Of a stretch of DNA of 64,000 nt, positions 1 through 33,239 are shown in pieces. Numbering within the stretch: position 1 is the first letter of the stretch; each line of letters starts with the position of its first letter. The translations under genes were made by a program, and so were the position numbers. The stretch is from the NCBI GenBank assembly GCA_907165065.1, contig OU015550.1, forward strand, positions 3,879,501 through 3,943,500, written 5' to 3'. The DNA comes from Caprimulgus europaeus. Lineage: Eukaryota; Chordata; Aves; Caprimulgiformes; Caprimulgidae. The notes under the pieces were generated by a model. The model worked only from the letters and a program-made list of their open reading frames with translations, searched no databases and had not been told where the DNA came from.

Positions 1-21098
<21,098 letters not shown>

Positions 21099-22385
21099 GG
21101 ACCCCTTCCTCCTCCTCAGCAAGGGGCAAACCCTTCCCACCCTCCTGGCCGGAGACCAAACAACGGCTCCCACCTCCTCAAGGTGACCTTTGGCGTTAAC
21201 CTGTTTCTTAAAGGCACTTCCACAAAGCAAAAAGGTTTCCTTGGTGCAACAACCTGTTGTGACGGCGCGTCCCTCACGCTCCCACTGCCCCGTGCTGCAG
21301 CCTCAGTGACTGACCGACCCCGACCGTGGGGGACAACCCACGACACGAGAAGCAAAACCCAAGAGCTGGACTTTTTCTCCCCTCCTCCCTTGGTTAGTGA
21401 CTGGTGAACGAGGATGGTAGGTTGTTTCTGTCCGAAATGGTTCCTCCTTCCTTCCCCGTGCACGGTGGGCACAGGGAAGTCACCTCCGTCCCCTTGTCCC
21501 TGTGGTTCTCTGCCGCCCGGTGATGCTCGAGCCTCCGCCAGCAACCGCCCCGGGGAGGGAAGGTGATGGCAGGGACCCGCTGTCGTCTCTCCGTCCCCCA
21601 GTGGGTTTTGCACTAGGAGGGACCGTGGACCCTGCCCACGTGCTGCCTCCACCCAGCTTGGGGGAAGAAACAGCAGAAATGGGGGCAAGTCCCCTGCCGT
21701 GCTCTGGACGTTGGGCTTGCACTGGGCTGGGGAAGGACGGGGGCTGGCGCGTTGGTGGGACTGTGTCCCCTTTGCCTTGTCACCTCTGGCAGGTTGCTAA
21801 ACTACCTGGTGAGCAGAGCAGCCCACCCCGTTGACCACCCTCCCCAAGCTCCATGGTCCCTGCTGGTGGCAGGGCTGGTGACACCTAGCAGTGACGACTG
21901 TCCCCAACTGATGACAGTGAGGACATGGCTCCCCGCTTCCTTCTCGACATCAGCTGCAGCAGGTGACACCTCTCCCAGCCCACATGGGGATGGCTGGTGG
22001 CCCGACTTCAACTTCAGAAAGAGGCTCCCGGTCCCTCCACGCCCGGTTCCTCCTCCAAACCGGGGCAGGATCTCTGAGGATGGGCAATGGTGCAGGGAGG
22101 TGGCATCCAGAACCACCGAGTCTTCTCCTGGGGGTCACTCAGATGGGTGCTGGCATGGGCAGAGCCTGGTGAGCCACTGCCTGGCTGTCCTGCCGGTAGC
22201 AAAGCTGACCCTGGTGAAACCCCGTGGCAGCTGAACCCGCGGTGAGCTGAGCCTGCTGCTGCCGGGGCTCCTGTTTTCATCTTTTCGTTATCCTTTTGTG
22301 TGCGTGTGTGTCCAGATGGGAAGATACCAAAAGATTTCTAGAGACAGAAGGTCCGTAGTTCAGGTGAACAGATGGTATTAATGCC

Positions 22386-22432
22386 AAAAAAAAAAGAAAA
22401 AAAAAAGAAAAAAAAGAAAAAAAAAAAGAAAT
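22386..22432. repeat. A-rich simple repeat in the FOXP4 3' UTR
   Basis: Runs of 6-10 A separated by single G. It would form a purine-rich RNA stretch. Confidence 0.9.
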
Positions 22433-24362
22433 ATTAATAATAATGAGAACAACACAACCAAACACCCCTCTTCTCCCTGCTCTTTTTTTTCTGTGGTGGT
22501 GATGTGGGTACCTGGTGCTGGGTTCCTCTGGGCCAGCAGCTGCAGCCTCCCTGGTGCCCTGTGCCCATCTCGGGGACCAGCACCTTCCCCAGCACGGCCG
22601 GGCTGGCGCTGGCTGTCCTGGCACGCAGTGGGGTCTCAGGGGACTTGCTGTGATGGATGTGGAGCTGCTCTTGGTTTTGAGTCCAGCTCTGGATTCTGCT
22701 CTGTCCCTCCCTGTCCGCAGTACCCTGGGATGAGATGGTGGCGGTGGGGGCTGTGTTACTGTCCCAGCCCTGTGCTGGGGTCCTGGTGCCAGGAGCTGCG
22801 TTTTGGGTTGAAAATGCAACACATAGCTATGGGTCGTGGGGGGGTGTGCTTGTTTGTCCCTGTGCAGCACCTCTGTGATGTCCCCAAGGGGCTCTTGGCC
22901 CTGTGGCACGTGTCCCCAGGGCCAGCCCGTACCTCAGATCATCCCAGCACGTCCTTTTCGCTGCCCATGGCATCCTTGGTACCTGGGTGCTTGCAGAGCT
23001 CGGGGGGGGTCCCTGCAGCCACCAGCGAGGCTGAGCACAGACCCCATCTCATTCCCCTGTCCCCCTCCAGCATCATCTGGGAGATACTGAGACCCTCAGG
23101 GAGCAGCAGTTGCCCTGGGGGGAGACACAACCCACTGGGGGCTGCTAACGGGGAGTCACCAGCATCCCCCATGGCTGGTGTTGCAGAGGGGCCTTTTCCT
23201 TGCCCTAAAAACCCAGAAATTCCTGCCAAACCTGCTTTCCCCAGCCCCACGTGTGGGTGGCCGTGCACTGCTGTGCCGTGCCGTGCTGTGCCGTGCCGGG
23301 CCAGCCTTCGCTAGGTGTCTCCACTCGACCCGTGTTTCTCCCCGCGCTGCCGCCTCGCTCGTTCCTTCGCTGCTGCCGAAATCCTCAGGGTGAGGGGGTT
23401 TGCCAGACCACCCGCTTCCCCTCGCCCTCCAGCCTCTCCCAGCTCATCCACATCGCTACCAGCTCCCACCGAGCTCTGCCAAACACCAAAGACTCTGCCC
23501 AGGCTGGGGGGCACAAACCAAACCCCATCTCTTGCAGGGTGAGTGCCCTCTGTCCCCCCAGTACCCCCCTAAAAGCACCCACAGGACTGCAGACGCTGCC
23601 TATTTCCCCCACCTACTTTATTTTCTCCTTTTTTTTCTTTTTTTTTTTTCTTTCTAATTTTTTTTTCCCCCAGTTTTTTGATTTTAAATTATTGTTTTAA
23701 ACAAGTTTACAGCTGCCGCGGGCGGGTGTTGCTGGAGGGACGCTGGCATCATGCATTGCTGGTATGGAGTGGGGAGGGATGGGTGGGTGGGTGTTGGGGG
23801 GCCCCTGGCCCCCCTCCACTGCTGCTTGGCCCCCTGCTCCCCCCTCTGCACAGGATCTCCTGCCTCCATCCAGGTTTTTGGGTCACATCTCCCCAGCAAG
23901 GGGTAATTGTGCCTCTTTATGTGCCGGTGTCACCCCTTGTGCTGCTCCAGCGTGTCTGGGACACCCCAGTGTCCCTGGGGACAGAATGACCTGGCCTTGT
24001 ACTGGTCAGTTCATCTTTTCTACTCTTCAAACTGAATTTTTTAGCAGCTCTTCAAGTCATTTTTTTACATAAATTTGGGCAAAATCCAAGGCGGTCCAGG
24101 CACTGTCGAGCCCTCCAGCTTTCCTACTTGGGATGTGATTATTTTTTTTTTTTTAAAGCTTTTCCAGAGGTACAAACATCCCCAAAATACCTCCCAGAGC
24201 TGGGATGAGCCACGTGCCTCCAGAGCCTTTGGGGTCCAACCAAAATGCCCAAACACCATCACACCATCACCCCCAAACCCCACGAGGACAACCTGGCGCC
24301 TTCCCCTTCGCACCGTATATATTCCTATAGGTCATTAGCTGCCATCCTGGCTCCGAAGAGCA

Positions 24363-24363
24363 C

Positions 24364-24394
<31 letters not shown>

Positions 24395-24420
24395 AAAATA
24401 AATATATAAATATAAAGGAG
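24363..24420. repeat. TA-rich simple repeat in the FOXP4 3' UTR
   Basis: (TA)n followed by AAATATATAAATA. It includes an AATAAA hexamer at 24397-24402 that may or may not act in polyadenylation. Confidence 0.9.
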
Positions 24421-24600
24421 TTTGGATTTTTTTTTTTTCTTTAAACACATGCACAGGTTTGGAAAGTCCTGTGGCTCCAGGTGATGCCTCTTCCCCGGCC
24501 GTGTCTGAAACGAGAATCACGGTGGGTGATTTCACGGGAAATGTGCCCGGTTTGATACTCAGGGGTAAATTTAATTCATTCTCTTACCCCCACCCCCTCC

Positions 24601-24659
24601 AGCCCAACCCAACCCAGCCCAGCCCAGCCCAGCCCAGCCCAGCCCAGCCCAGCCCAGCC
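24601..24659. repeat. AGCCC pentanucleotide repeat
   Basis: About ten near-perfect AGCCC/AACCC units in the FOXP4 3' UTR. Confidence 0.95.
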
Positions 24660-25479
24660 TGGCCACCTCTGCAGGGTCCCATCTGAACCCAGGTACCATG
24701 TCCCCTCCCAGCTTCACCCATGTTCACACCTCTCTGGTTTTGGGTTGTTTTTTATTTTTACTGGTTTGAATTCTACAAAATTCTACGTGTCTTACCTCAA
24801 ACACACGCCAGAGGCAGGGAGGGGGGAGAAGGAAGGATAAAGGACCAAACGCAATGTGTGGCAGAATTGTATGTCTGTATATATTGAGATATATATATAC
24901 TGGGTTTAAACCTATCAACACAAATTGTTCTTTTTGATTCTTTTTTTTTTTCCTGGATTTTTTTTTTGCTTGTTTGTTTGTTTGTTTGTTTTCTCTCCTG
25001 TTTCTTTCCCCTGCCCTGGGGCAGTTCTGTGAGGGGAAGGTATGAGCACCTCTCTGTAAGTAAAGGCATTTTTCTGGTATCACCCACTGAAGGAATTACT
25101 CCATTTTCCATGGTTTGTTGGTTTGGTTTTTTATTCTTTTTTTACCATTTTTTTTTTCCTGAATAGCTAGAATGGGTTTGAAACCAGTGCTCAAAGAAAA
25201 GGGGTGCTGGTAGCACTGGGGAGCTGCTGGGGAGGCCAGCGGAGGTGAAGGGAAGGCAGCAGCTGAACCTGCATTAAACCAAAGGGTTTCTTTGCTTTGT
25301 TTACACACCCAGCGCCGGGAGGAGCTCCCTGGATCCAGGTTTCTGTCCTGGAAGTGTTGGGAAAGGTAGGGACAGGCCAGAGCTGGGGGTTCAGGGACCC
25401 TCTGCTCCCTGGAACCCAGGTGGGTGCCCAGGTTGGGGACATCCCCATCCCTGCCAGCCCTGACACAACTTTTTCCTTT

Positions 25480-25872
25480 TCCCCCCCCCCCCCCCCTTAA
25501 TTTTTTTTCCCTTAATTTTTTTCCCTTGTTTTTTTTTCCCTTCTTTTTTTCCCTTCTTTTTTCCCTTCTTTTTTCCCTTCTTTTTTCCCTTCTTTTTTCC
25601 CTTCTTTTTTCCCTTCTTTTTTTTCCCTTCTTTTTTCCCCTTCTTTTTTTCCCCTTATTCTTTTTCCCCCTTCTTTTTTCCCCTTCTTTTTTTCCCTCTT
25701 TTTTCCCTTCTTTTTTCCCTTATTCTTTTTCCCCTTCTTTTTTTCCCCTTATTTTTTTTCTCTTAATTTTTTTTTCCCTTAATTTTTTCCCCTTATTTTT
25801 TTTCCTCTTATTTTTTTTCTCTTAATTTTTTTTCCCCTTAATTTTTTTCCCCCCTTAATTTTTTTATTTTAT
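25480..25872. repeat. Polypyrimidine tract, CCCTTCTTTTTT-type
   Basis: Nearly 390 bases of almost pure pyrimidine on the sense strand, made of imperfect 11-14 base units such as TTTTTTCCCTTC. In the FOXP4 transcript it would be a very long U/C-rich stretch; in DNA such tracts can form triplexes. It lies about 280 bases before the polyadenylation signal. Confidence 0.95.
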
Positions 25873-26153
25873 TTTTTTTTCCATCCTCTTTGGCACTGGG
25901 TGAGAAGGTGATGCTGGGGAGGTGGGATAAAGGTCCGAGGGGGGGCTGGAAGGTGGAGGGAAGGGAGGATGTGTATAAAGTGACCCGTTCTCTCCCACCT
26001 CTGCTGCCACATCCCTCGTGCTGTATAAAAGGAAATAGCATCGCTGTGTATTTGTACTCTGAACTTCCGTGTGTCTGCTTTGGCAGACGGTAAACCCTTG
26101 TACAGTAGATCTAGCTGCATGTAATCTGTATGGACAATGGCATTATAAAATGC

Positions 26154-26159
26154 AATAAA
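26154..26159 (+). promoter_or_regulatory. FOXP4: FOXP4 distal polyadenylation signal (AATAAA)
   Basis: Canonical AATAAA. Three TGTA motifs lie 24-60 bases upstream (26099, 26120, 26127), as expected for the CFIm factor. A TG-rich stretch (tgttgtgctggctg) begins about 20 bases downstream. Cleavage is expected near 26175-26180. A second AATAAA at about 26219 may be a backup. Confidence 0.8.
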
Positions 26160-26284
26160 AGAAATTACCTATCATGCTGTTGTGCTGGCTGCTTTGTTAT
26201 GATTGTTGATTAAACAAAAAATAAATTAAAAGTAATTATTTTTCATCGTTGTAGGCTCTTCAGCAGCGAGGGAGGATGGTTGGC

Positions 26285-26355
26285 AGGGGGGTTGGAACTG
26301 GATGAGCTTTAAGGTCCTTCCCAACCCAAACCAGTCTGGGATTGGTGATTCTGAA
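26285..26355 (+). mobile_element. Short CR1 3' tail fragment
   Basis: ggcaggggggttggaactgg followed by the CR1 tail (atgagctttaaggtccttcc) and a decayed end. About 70 bases, just past the FOXP4 polyadenylation site. Confidence 0.8.
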
Positions 26356-26599
26356 ATGCTTGGTGCTCGTTCAGGCTCCGAAAGCAGGGCCAGGTTTGCA
26401 GCCTCGATATCTGCCCCTTAAAGGCAAAAAAAGCGATGTTTTGGCACTTCCCTTGGGGCATCGGTGTCCTGGGGCATCGGGGCTTCGCCATCAGGAACTT
26501 TTGGCCATTGTATTATTTTTTTTTCCTGAATATCCTGGCTCCAAGTCCCGGCCAGAGCTGCAGCAGCACAGGGGACAGGAATGAAGAGGAGACAGGGAT

Positions 26600-27035
26600 G
26601 AGAGACAGGGCTGGAGCAGCTCTGCTGTGAGGACAGGCTGAGAGAGTTGGGGCTGTTCAGCCTGGAGAGGAGAAGGGTCCAGGTGGACCTTCTAGTGGCC
26701 TCCCAGTACCTGAAGGGGCTCCAGGAAGGCTGGGGCAGAACTGTTCCCAAGGGCATGGAGCAATAGGACAAGGGGTGATGGTTTTAAACTAGAAAAGGGT
26801 CGATTTAGGTTGGATATGAGGAAAAAGTTCTTCAATATGAGGGTGGTAGATCATGGGAACAGGTTGCCCAGAGAGGTAGTGGAGGCTCCATCCCTGGAGA
26901 TGTTCAAGGTCAGGCTTGATGGGGCTATGAGGAACCTGCTCTAGTGAAGATGTCCCTGTCACCGCAGGGTGGTTGGACTCGATGACCTTTGAGGGTCCCT
27001 TCCCACCCAATACCTTCTCTGATTCTATGATTTCA
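26600..27035 (+). mobile_element. CR1 LINE 3' fragment, about 430 bp
   Basis: The longest clear CR1 copy in the window. It has gctgttcagcctggagagga, ctagtggcctcccagtacct, tggttttaaactagaaaagg and the terminal ctctgattctatgatt. Plus orientation, 5'-truncated, no open reading frame left. Confidence 0.95.
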
Positions 27036-27930
27036 GGCACCACTGTGGCCCCCAGCCCCGTGGCAGCCCAGGCTTGGCCCAGCTCAGCGCTGGCTCCCCG
27101 CCTGCAGCCCCCGCCAAGGCGCACAGACGCTCTCTCCCCTCTCCCCCGCTGCTCCGTCTCGGCCAAACTCACTTAATCTTTTTTCCAGTGGCCCTTTTCC
27201 AGGGCTTCTTGAATCATGGCCAGCTCGCTGGTGGCTTCTTGGAGCCGTGCTGAACGTGCCTCCACCAGCCCCTTGCTGCCCACCCCGGGGGTCTGAGCCA
27301 GCACCCATGGGCAGCACCCATGGGTGTCATGAGCTGCGCAGGGAGCCCGGTGTCCCCATCCTCCGCCAGCTCCCACGGGGAGGGTGCGGGGGGTCACGGC
27401 TGGGTGCAGGCTGTCCATGGCTCGGGGGAACATGTGGCTTTGATTGATTTAACACTTGGAGACAGGAGATTTTTAACTTTTAAACTAGAAACTTTTTTTC
27501 CTTTCTTTTTTCTTTTTTTTAATTTTTTTTTAATTTTTGCTCTGGACGTGAAAGCTTTCTTGGTTTGATTGCTAAACCAGTATGGGGATGGGGGAAGAGA
27601 CTGGGACCAGCCACCACCTCCCTTCAGCTCCTTGGTGTGGCACAGTTCCATACACCCAGGAAACAGTGGCAGGAGGCACCCACCCCTCTCTTCCTCTCCC
27701 CTTCTGGGTGCTCTGGAGCCCCCATCCAGGAGGATCCCACCCAACCCTCCAGCTAGCTCCATGCTTTACCTCAAATCCATGGGAATTTTGAGCACCCCTG
27801 AACCATAATATGAGGTTTGCTGCTGGGAGCAGAGCTCCCAGCCAGGACCAAGTCACTGCCTTGGATGCACACAGCCAGCACGGCTTTCAAATAATTAAAA
27901 AGAAAAGGAGGGAATGTTTTTGGTTGATTT

Positions 27931-27988
27931 ATTTTATTTTATTTTATTTTATTTTATTTTATTTTATTTTATTTTATTTTATTTTATT
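27931..27988. repeat. ATTTT pentanucleotide microsatellite
   Basis: Twelve perfect ATTTT units (minus strand AAAAT). Confidence 0.97.
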
Positions 27989-29828
27989 AGCTTTAAAGAA
28001 TTGCAACAACCAAGGCCAGTAAGGGATGTGGCCAAAGCTTTCTTGCTCCTAGATCTGTTCCCCTCCCGGCAGAGAGACCGTGGTCCATCCAACACCAGCA
28101 TCTCGTGGTGTCTGGAGCAAGGCACAAGCTGGGATGTGCTGTGATTCCAGAGCTGAAAAACCCCTGCCCTGGGGGCGGGTGGGTCTCAAAAAGCAGCAGC
28201 AAAAATAATTGTGGCTTTAGTAGCCAGGAGAGAAAAGACCAGGAGCGGGGGGTAGAGGGTGCTGCTTGGGTGTAAACACCCACTTTTGCCACCCCAGCCT
28301 CTCCAAAAGCCTTGGCTCATACAGAAACCTGGGCATCAAGCAGGTCCCCCGTGGCAGGACAGGGAGTGAGGACAAAGGGGACCTTGTTGGTGAGTGTGAG
28401 CAGACTGTGTCCCAGTATCTCTCTGTCTGTGGTACCCAGGGGTGGTGGGGAACCCCAAAGCAAGTGGTCACCCCCACTTTGAAACCAAATCTGTTTCTCT
28501 GAGCCTGCCCAGAAGCGTGCTCAGCGTGAGCCCCAGTGCAGCAGTGGGGAGAAATCCTGTCCCCACGCAGGGACAGTGCTGCTGAGTGTCACCTCCCCAT
28601 CTCCAGGTGCACCCATAGCCTCCTCCGCAATGCACTTCTTCGTGCCTCAGTTTCCCTCCCTGCTGCAGCGATGGTGAGTACCAGGGGGCTGGTGAGGCCC
28701 CCCAGGAGCAGCCACAGTGGGTGGCACTGCTGGGGCTGCTCTGACGTGCACGGGACGATGCTCCCTCAGTTGCTCATGTGCCTCTGCCTCCCCCCCTCCC
28801 ACTCCAGGCACAGAGGGGAGTGGGGGAAGTCTTTAATTTTTCCATCTTCAAAAGATGAATGTTCATGGGGGCCCCCCCCCTTTTTTTTTTTTTTAAATAT
28901 CCATTTCCTCCTTCTTTTTTTTTTTATTATTTACAGAAATAGCTCGTGACTCATCAAAATCTTTTAGCAGAAAATCTCAAACAGTGGGGTCATTCACTGC
29001 AAACCCAGCGCCTCTCCTCCCCCCACCCTGCTCTGCTCAGAACGCTTTGAAAAAGTTATTTTGTGGAGAGATTTTTATTTTTTTGGGGTGTATGTGTGTG
29101 TGTGTGTATGCACCCAGTGACTAGTAATGATGCTGGGCAAATCTGGGGGGTTATGGCATGGACCCCAAACAAACACAACTCAGTCTGTACAGCCCAGCTC
29201 TGTGCTGAGACACAACCCAAATCTACAGCCCCATTCATGGCAGGTTAACCGCACGCTGCGGCTGGGGTTGGGGAAATTATTTTGTATTAGTATTATTTAG
29301 TTAGTTAGTTTTCTTTTTGGTGGTTGTTGTTTTCAGATCCCATGGATTTTCTTTTATTTATTTTTTTTTTTTCTTTCAAAACTGCCAAAGGTTTGCTGAG
29401 GGATAAATGTCGGGAATGTTGCAAAACCTCCTTTGAACTGCAAAGTCGAGGCTTTAATGCTAAATCCTCCCCGGAGTCGGGAAGGTCAAGGAGGTTGTGG
29501 TTTGGGTTTGGGTTTTTTTTTTTTTCAGATGGTTTAAATTTCTTCCTCTCCACCCTCTTCCACACCACCCCCAGTCTGGGCAATGGGGGAGCAATGGGAT
29601 AAAGTGGGAATAGCGGAGTTGGGGGTGACCCTGCTCCCCTTGAGGAGCTGGAGACGCAGCCGGGAGCTGGGAGGACTGGGATGGATTTATTTTGGCAGTG
29701 GAGGAGCTCGGAGCGGTGGCTGGTGCCAGAGTTTGGGAATGTGGGTCAGTGCAGTCACACACCTACAGAAATGGCCTTGTTTTCCAAAATACAGCCGGCT
29801 CCCACAGCACTCCTCGGGGTGCAGCAGT

Positions 29829-29928
29829 CCGGGGTGTAGCGCAGGATTAATCCGGGGTGTAGCGCAGGATTAATCCGGGTGTAATCAGCGCAGCATTAAT
29901 CCGGGTGTAATCAGTGCAGGATTAATTT
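29829..29928. repeat. Four-copy 23-26 bp tandem repeat with GGATTAATCC
   Basis: Two 23-base units (ccggggtgtagcgcaggatt then aat) are followed by two 26-base variants (ccgggtgtaatcagcgcagc then attaat). The core is GGATTAATCC at 29844-29853 and 29867-29876, GCATTAATCC at 29893-29902 and GGATTAATTT at 29919-29928. Confidence 0.9.
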
Positions 29929-30064
29929 GTGCGTTGCAAGGTGTCCCCAGCCCCTCTCCTGCCCACCCCAGCACCCCGCTAAAACTGCTTGGGAGGAGTT
30001 TTCTTTAGAGGGGACAACACTTTGGGGGAAAAAACCCCACATTTTTGTGCAAAATGCTTTTGTC

Positions 30065-30320
30065 ATCATAGATCATTGAATGGTTTGGGTTGGAAGGGAC
30101 CTTAAAGCTCATTCAGTCCCAACCCCCCTGCCAGCAGCAGGGACACCTTCCACTAGACCAGGTTGCTCAAAGCCTCATCCAACCTGGCCTGGAACACTTC
30201 CAGGGAGGAGCAGCCACAGCTTCTCTGGGCAACCTGGGCCAGGGTCTCACCACCCTCACAGCAAAGAATTTCTTCCTCAGATCTCATCTCCATCTCCCCT
30301 CTCCCAGTTTACAGCCATTG
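30065..30320 (-). mobile_element. CR1 LINE 3' fragment
   Basis: atcatagatcattgaatggt followed by the antisense CR1 tail. Nearly the same sequence as the copy in the FOXP4 intron at 20234, in the same orientation. Confidence 0.92.
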
Positions 30321-33076
30321 TCAGTGTGCTGGGAACTTGGCATCGCTCAGCAAATTGTAACCTCCACGACAGACCTTGCTGGACTCATTCACACCTTCCT
30401 GCTCACCTCCATCCCTGGAGCTTGCCACATTTCACCTCCTGCTTCTGAAGGAATGTGGGACATGGCAGGAGAGAAACCCCGATGGGAGGAGGCAGCGTGG
30501 AGGTGATGAGGATGGCAGAGGAGGGTTAAACTCGGGGTTAAGGCAGCAGAAAGCTGTCACACATCATGCTGTGCCGAGATGGGATGAATCCTGCCCAGGC
30601 TCACGGGGAAGGGACAGAGCCCTGGGTCACCAGGAGCAGGTACAGGGACAGCGTTTTGCCTTCCAGCAAAGGGACATGGGTGGTGGAAGAGGGGAGGGTG
30701 CAGACTTGTTTTGCAAGGTTGGATCCTGCCTTTGGCTCGCTGCAATCCCTTTCATTTGCAGCAGGAGCAGCGCTGCATCTCTGAGGTCGGGGTGTTCCCA
30801 TTCAGGGCATGGGAAGTCAGCGGGGTGGCCCATGGGGACCCTGGCGTTGCCGTGGGCAAAGCCCCACTTCTCTCCTGCCCCAAAAACCCTGCAAAGCACT
30901 TTCCTGTGTGGCACAGCTCCGGGTGCCCATACAGCTGCCGTGGGAAGCCCCATTACCCCCACAAAGCCAGGGATGCACAGAGGGAGAACCTGGGCCACCA
31001 AAGTTGTGACTCTTTAATATATTAAATACTCTTTAATTAACTTTTTAATGGTTTATCAGGCTGAGCTGTTGGCACAGAGGACAAGCACTGCTGGTTCTTA
31101 CCCAGGATCATGTGAAACCTCATGGTCTGAGCCCAGCATGTGGTACCCACATTCCCAGCTCCAACCTCCCCAGGGCAGAGCATCACCCACCCAGCCAGCC
31201 ACCCTCCACCTTCTCCAGGCTCACAGCAACCCCAGGTCTGCTGGTTCCTTCTTGTATCAGCTGTCTTTGTCCAGTGAAGCCACATCCACCAGGTCTGCCC
31301 GGGAGGAGCGAGGGTGCGTCTGTCCCAGCGGGATTTGGGCTCACGGGTGTCTGAGCAGGTAAACAGGGAGGAATGTGCGGCGGCAGCGCGTGGGGCTGGC
31401 GTGTTCCTGGCGTGACTCACAGACGCTGCCTCAGAGATGATGCTGGCAGGGCACACCCCAGGGCCTCGCTCACCGGCACCGGCCTGGCCAGCTCTGTGCT
31501 TGGAAGCTGCTTTAATGAATCCTTGTGTAAAGCTGGCTGGGGCTGCGGGCAGAGGAGTGGGGTCAGGTGAAGGAAATAATCCAGCTGCTGGTGGGGTGAC
31601 CTGTGATGGGGTGGCATCCCCAGGGATGTGGCATCGTGGTGTCAGTCAGTGCTTCACCATCAGGAACAACAATGCACAGAGTCTCTGCAGCAGGAGCTCT
31701 GTGTGTGGGAAGGAGGGTACATGGGCCTGCACTCCACACTGCACCCCACACTGCCCCCAGTCCTGTGCCCCAACGCACCCACTGCTGCCCAGGCAGGGAG
31801 CACTCAGGGCTCCATCCATGTCGGGGTCCCTGTTTTCTGTGATGAACAGTGTTTGGCACAGCTGGGTGGGCAGGATAGTACTGGCTGGGTCCCAGGAGGA
31901 TGCAGCTCCAGCAGCAGGATTTTAGGATGAGGGTAGGAATGCTCCTCCTGGAAGGATTCTTTAAAAGACACAAACCCTAGTGACAAGCTGGCATCAAAAC
32001 AGACCGATTCTTGAGGTCTGGCACGACCCTCTCCATCTCCCTGGCTTCAGGTTGGAGCTTTCAAACTATCCTGAGCACCTTGGGTCCCTCCAGTCCCACT
32101 TTGTGCTCATTTCCCCCTCCCAATCCATTTCCTTTACATGTGGCCGTGGTGGTGACACCTCAGCACTGTCCCCTTTCCCTTGTGACACTAAATGCCACAC
32201 ACATAGCGTAGGAGACGTCCTAGGTGGCAGCGAGGTTATGGCATCACCAGGCAGGAAAGAAATGGGGTGTGGGGTTCAGCCCCACTCTGGGGACCTGGAG
32301 CCATCGCTCTGGATGGCAAAATCAAGCTGTCACCCAGCCCCCTGGCATGTCCGGGAAGCAGTGACCGAGGGAAATGCTGGCTTGTGGTGACCCCCAGCCC
32401 TATTTTGCAATGCTTGGGTTTTTAAATGCAAGAAAACACAGTGGTGTTATAAAAAAAAACAGCTTTGCAACTGTCCCACGGGGTCCTGCATGAAGCTCTG
32501 CAGGAGGACAAGTCCTCGTGGGGACTCTGCAGGGACACAGCGCCCGAGCAGACACGGTGAACCCCCACTTGGGATGGGTTGATACCGCTGGAAAACTCAG
32601 TTTCACCCTGTCACTCTTAGGGCTGATGGCAGCAGTGACACTGTCACTTCCAATCCCAGCACCTCCAGGCATCGCCCTGAGGAGCTGAACCTCATTTACC
32701 AGTTTGGGGAAACTGAGGCAGGGAGGGGTGGGAAAGGCAGAGGCTTTCCTGAGGGTGTGCCAGCAGCGTCAGGAACAAAAGCACCTTCTTTGCTTCCCCA
32801 CTGGGTGCAGAGTGCACAGGCTGGAGCACCCACCCGAAGGTCCTAAGCACAGTTGGGTGGTGGGAGTCTCCCAGCCCATTACTCCCAGCTTTTTTTGGGG
32901 GGGCGGGGTGGGAACAAAAACTAATCCGCAAGTGTGATAAATCGGAGAAATCCCAATTTCGAGGCCAGCCCTGGGAGCCAAAAAACCTCTGCCTGCCCTG
33001 CGCCTCTCCCCTCCCCGGCTCTGCTCCATCCATCCCCCAGAAGAAACTTTTCCTGCCCCTCCTGCTCCGCGGCCGC

Positions 33077-33182
33077 GGGTTGGTTGTTCTCGCAGCCTTT
33101 TTTTTTTTTTCTTCTTTTTTTTTTTTTTTTAAGGAATTGAGTTAAAAAAAAAAAAAAGAAAAAAAAAAAGAAAAACCAACCC
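33077..33182. repeat. Poly-T/poly-A inverted repeat upstream of MDFI
   Basis: Left arm gggttggttgttct (33077-33090) with a T-run to 33130; right arm an A-run from 33144 ending agaaaaaccaaccc (33169-33182). The arms pair as an imperfect hairpin of up to about 50 bp. It sits directly upstream of the CpG-rich promoter. Confidence 0.75.
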
Positions 33183-33239
33183 AAACCACAACCCCAAACC
33201 CAAGCGCTCGCCCCTGACCGGCTCATTCTCGGCGGCGGG

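Larger units (their letters stand above)
21099..26180 (+). other. FOXP4: FOXP4 3' untranslated region
   Basis: About 5.1 kb from the stop codon to the polyadenylation signal, with no supported gene inside. It is unusually rich in low-complexity sequence: A-rich tracts (22386-22432), GTGCC-type repeats (23268-23302), T-runs (23627-23700), an AT block (24363-24420), an AGCCC array (24601-24659) and a pyrimidine tract of almost 400 bases (25480-25872). Earlier polyadenylation sites are possible at 24397 (AATAAA in AT-rich DNA) and 25274 (ATTAAA), so shorter forms may exist. The extent is inferred from the signal, not from transcript data. Confidence 0.75.
26181..33204. other. Intergenic region between FOXP4 and MDFI
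   Basis: About 7 kb with no supported gene. It contains CR1 copies at 26285, 26600 and 30065, an ATTTT repeat, a four-copy array with homeodomain palindromes (29829-29928), and possible regulatory DNA near 28930-29050 and 31355-31440. The remaining open frames are short and unlike any protein I recognise. Confidence 0.7.

Noticed and set aside
24397-24402. AATAAA as the main FOXP4 polyadenylation site
   Set aside because: It lies in a TA microsatellite without clear flanking elements; the site at 26154 has TGTA motifs upstream and a TG-rich downstream region.
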